A stretch of DNA of 6,347 nt, from NCBI GenBank assembly GCA_030831265.1, contig JAURLM010000226.1, positions 1 through 6,347 of the forward strand, written 5' to 3'. A program made the position numbers and the translations under genes. The stretch is from Chloroflexota bacterium (GTDB taxonomy: Bacteria > Chloroflexota > Dehalococcoidia > Lucifugimonadales > Lucifugimonadaceae). Under the pieces are notes generated by a model that did no database searches, was not told where the DNA came from, and saw nothing but the letters and a program-made list of their open reading frames with translations. Positions 5,234 to 6,347 of this stretch are shown here, piece by piece; the stretch's first letter is position 1; each line of letters begins with the position of its first letter.

Positions 5234-6152
5234 AATCAGGGTAATCAGCCCAGGACGCTCTGGCATCCTGGGTTTTGGTGGAGAACCAGCACGCGTCGAA
5301 GCAATGCTACTTAGCAGTTCACGACGCTCAGGACGCCGCCGCTCTTCCGATGACGGCGAGAAGGCTCCTGCGCTGGATACTGTTGCGGAAACAGCTCCTG
5401 AACCCACCAATGATGATCAGGAAGAAGATTCCGAAAGCACCGAAGAACAGCCACAACGCGGCAGCACACGCGGTTCACGCACAGCACGAACTGGCGAACG
5501 TCGGCCACGTGGCGGACGCCGTCGCCGTGGCGCAAGGGAACGATCTGAAGCCTCAGACGAAGAGCCAGCAACTCCAGTTGCGGTAGCCCCGCCCGCTGAC
5601 GAGCCACAGGATTCTGAGCCCGATTTCGACGAAAGCTACGAACCCAAAGACTACTCAGACGAACGTACAGAAGAGCGCGCACCGGTAGAGCGGGACGCCG
5701 AAGCTGAGCAACTTGTTGCAGAGGTGCTCGACTACTTCCTCGCCACGATGGGCGTCGTCGCAGACACGTATGTCCGTGATGACACTGAAGACGACTCGTT
5801 GGTATTCGAGATCGAAGGTGAAGACGCAGGCCTGCTAATTGGTAGGCGCGGCGAAACGCTGCAATCTCTCCAATTCCTCGTACGCATGGTCGTCAGCAGA
5901 CAGCTTGGCCGCAAGGCATTCGTGTTGATTGACGTGGAAAACTACCGCCAACGGCGTGCAGACATGCTGCGCAGGCTCGCAAGGCGCACAGCCGGGCGAG
6001 TAGCCTCCAGCGGTCGCTCCAGCGCTCTCGACCCCATGCCCCCGGGCGAAAGGCGCATAGTGCACATGTCACTCGCCTCCCACCCGCGGGTCATGACCGA
6101 AAGCGAAGGCGAAGGCAACCAGCGACGTGTGGTTATCCTGCCCCGCCGATAG
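5136..6152 (+). CDS. jag: RNA-binding protein KhpB (Jag): Jag_N, KH and R3H domains
   Basis: The protein has 338 residues from ATG 5136. The Jag_N domain covers about 7-56: RTFTGKTVDEATEAALEALG followed by the signature SPGRSGILGFGGEPARVE. A long disordered linker (about 60-185) alternates RG/R-rich runs with Glu/Asp-rich stretches. The KH domain (about 187-270) has its GxxG loop as G236-R-R-G239. The R3H domain (271-338) has its R-x3-H motif in ERRIVHMSL (R306, H310). KhpB pairs with KhpA in several Gram-positive bacteria, binds many RNAs and influences division and envelope genes. Start: GAGGAGAAGG (5126-5135) precedes two in-frame ATGs at 5136 and 5142; the second has the better spacing, so the protein may be two residues shorter. 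The gene overlaps the 3' end of yidC by about 98 nt, so translation is probably coupled. It is the last gene before the terminator. Confidence 0.96.
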   Translation: MKMDSPRTFTGKTVDEATEAALEALGVALEDVEIRVISPGRSGILGFGGEPARVEAMLLSSSRRSGRRRSSDDGEKAPALDTVAETAPEPTNDDQEEDSESTEEQPQRGSTRGSRTARTGERRPRGGRRRRGARERSEASDEEPATPVAVAPPADEPQDSEPDFDESYEPKDYSDERTEERAPVERDAEAEQLVAEVLDYFLATMGVVADTYVRDDTEDDSLVFEIEGEDAGLLIGRRGETLQSLQFLVRMVVSRQLGRKAFVLIDVENYRQRRADMLRRLARRTAGRVASSGRSSALDPMPPGERRIVHMSLASHPRVMTESEGEGNQRRVVILPRR

Positions 6153-6181
6153 GCCTCACAGGAAACGAACAGACCAAATAG

Positions 6182-6216
6182 CGCCCGGCGGTGTACATTC
6201 ATCGCCGGGCGTTTTT
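6182..6216 (+). terminator. Rho-independent terminator of the rpmH-jag operon
   Basis: A perfect 9-bp GC-only stem, CGCCCGGCG (6182-6190) and CGCCGGGCG (6203-6211), closes a 12-nt loop and is followed by TTTTT (6212-6216). It starts 29 nt after the jag stop. There is no matching T-run on the other strand, so it acts in the + direction only. Confidence 0.93.
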
Positions 6217-6230
6217 ATAAGGTCACCGAA

Positions 6231-6347
6231 TTGAACCCACCAATCAGCGCGCCGCAGCTTAAATACGTGTGCGTCGGACACCAGTCCCAGGATGTCCACA
6301 TCGACGCGCGCGGCCTGCGAGAACCCGCCGAACACGGTGGTGCATCC
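6231..6347 (+). CDS. 5' end of an unidentified gene, cut by the window edge
   Basis: Seen: an open frame from TTG 6231 to the window end, 39 codons. AAGG (6219-6222) lies 8 nt before the TTG; GTG at 6267 is an alternative start without a visible RBS. The visible protein contains LKYVCVGHQSQDVHIDARGL followed by REPAEHGGAS. A beta-strand ending in VGH, then QD and a GG about 19 residues later, loosely recalls the N-terminus of PfkB-family carbohydrate kinases, but too little is visible to assign it. A frame on the opposite strand is also open here (without a visible start), so even the coding call is moderate. It begins just after the jag terminator and would need its own promoter, which I do not see in the few bases available. 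Confidence 0.4.
   Translation, partial: MNPPISAPQLKYVCVGHQSQDVHIDARGLREPAEHGGAS

Noticed and set aside
6160..6347. Open frame on the - strand across the terminator
   Set aside because: It reads through the perfect terminator stem of the + strand operon, has no recognisable motif or visible start, and the + strand frame has an RBS-like site.

Overview
The window is a bacterial chromosomal segment built around the conserved block rpmH-rnpA-yidD-yidC-jag, read on the + strand from about 1921 to a terminator at 6182-6216. A second transcription unit on the - strand, a GreA-type elongation factor followed by a TerC-family membrane protein, diverges from it. YidC is the short form without a large periplasmic domain. 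The L34 sequence is of the MPKRTYQPKKRRRARVHGF type, and GreA carries an extra N-terminal integrase-like helical domain. Together these suggest a monoderm-like lineage, most likely Chloroflexota (Dehalococcoidia/SAR202-like). That assignment is inference; no rRNA or taxonomic marker was searched.

Layout. 1-679 (-): TerC-family protein, cut by the window edge, whose apparent start is out of frame with the best ribosome binding site (737-742). 805-1665 (-): GreA with an N-terminal SAM-like domain, probably starting at GTG. 1666-1977: divergent control region with one credible promoter in each direction and a 13-bp palindrome in the greA promoter. 1978-2115 rpmH, 2137-2487 rnpA, 2554-2802 yidD. 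2935-4212: a PQQ-type beta-propeller lipoprotein, not a usual member of this operon. 4265-5233 yidC. 5136-6152 jag/khpB, overlapping the yidC end by about 98 nt in another frame. 6182-6216: strong intrinsic terminator. 6231-6347: start of an unidentified gene.

The + strand genes link ribosome and RNA biology (L34, the RNase P protein, KhpB) with membrane protein insertion (YidD, YidC). The propeller lipoprotein sits between yidD and yidC, so an envelope role is the natural guess, but nothing in the sequence proves it.

Most of the window is conserved housekeeping. I do not see a complete new defence or mobile system. The points most worth a second look are the SAM-like/GreA fusion, the yidC/jag overlap that writes an arginine-rich YidC tail, the propeller lipoprotein inside the operon, and the terC start anomaly.
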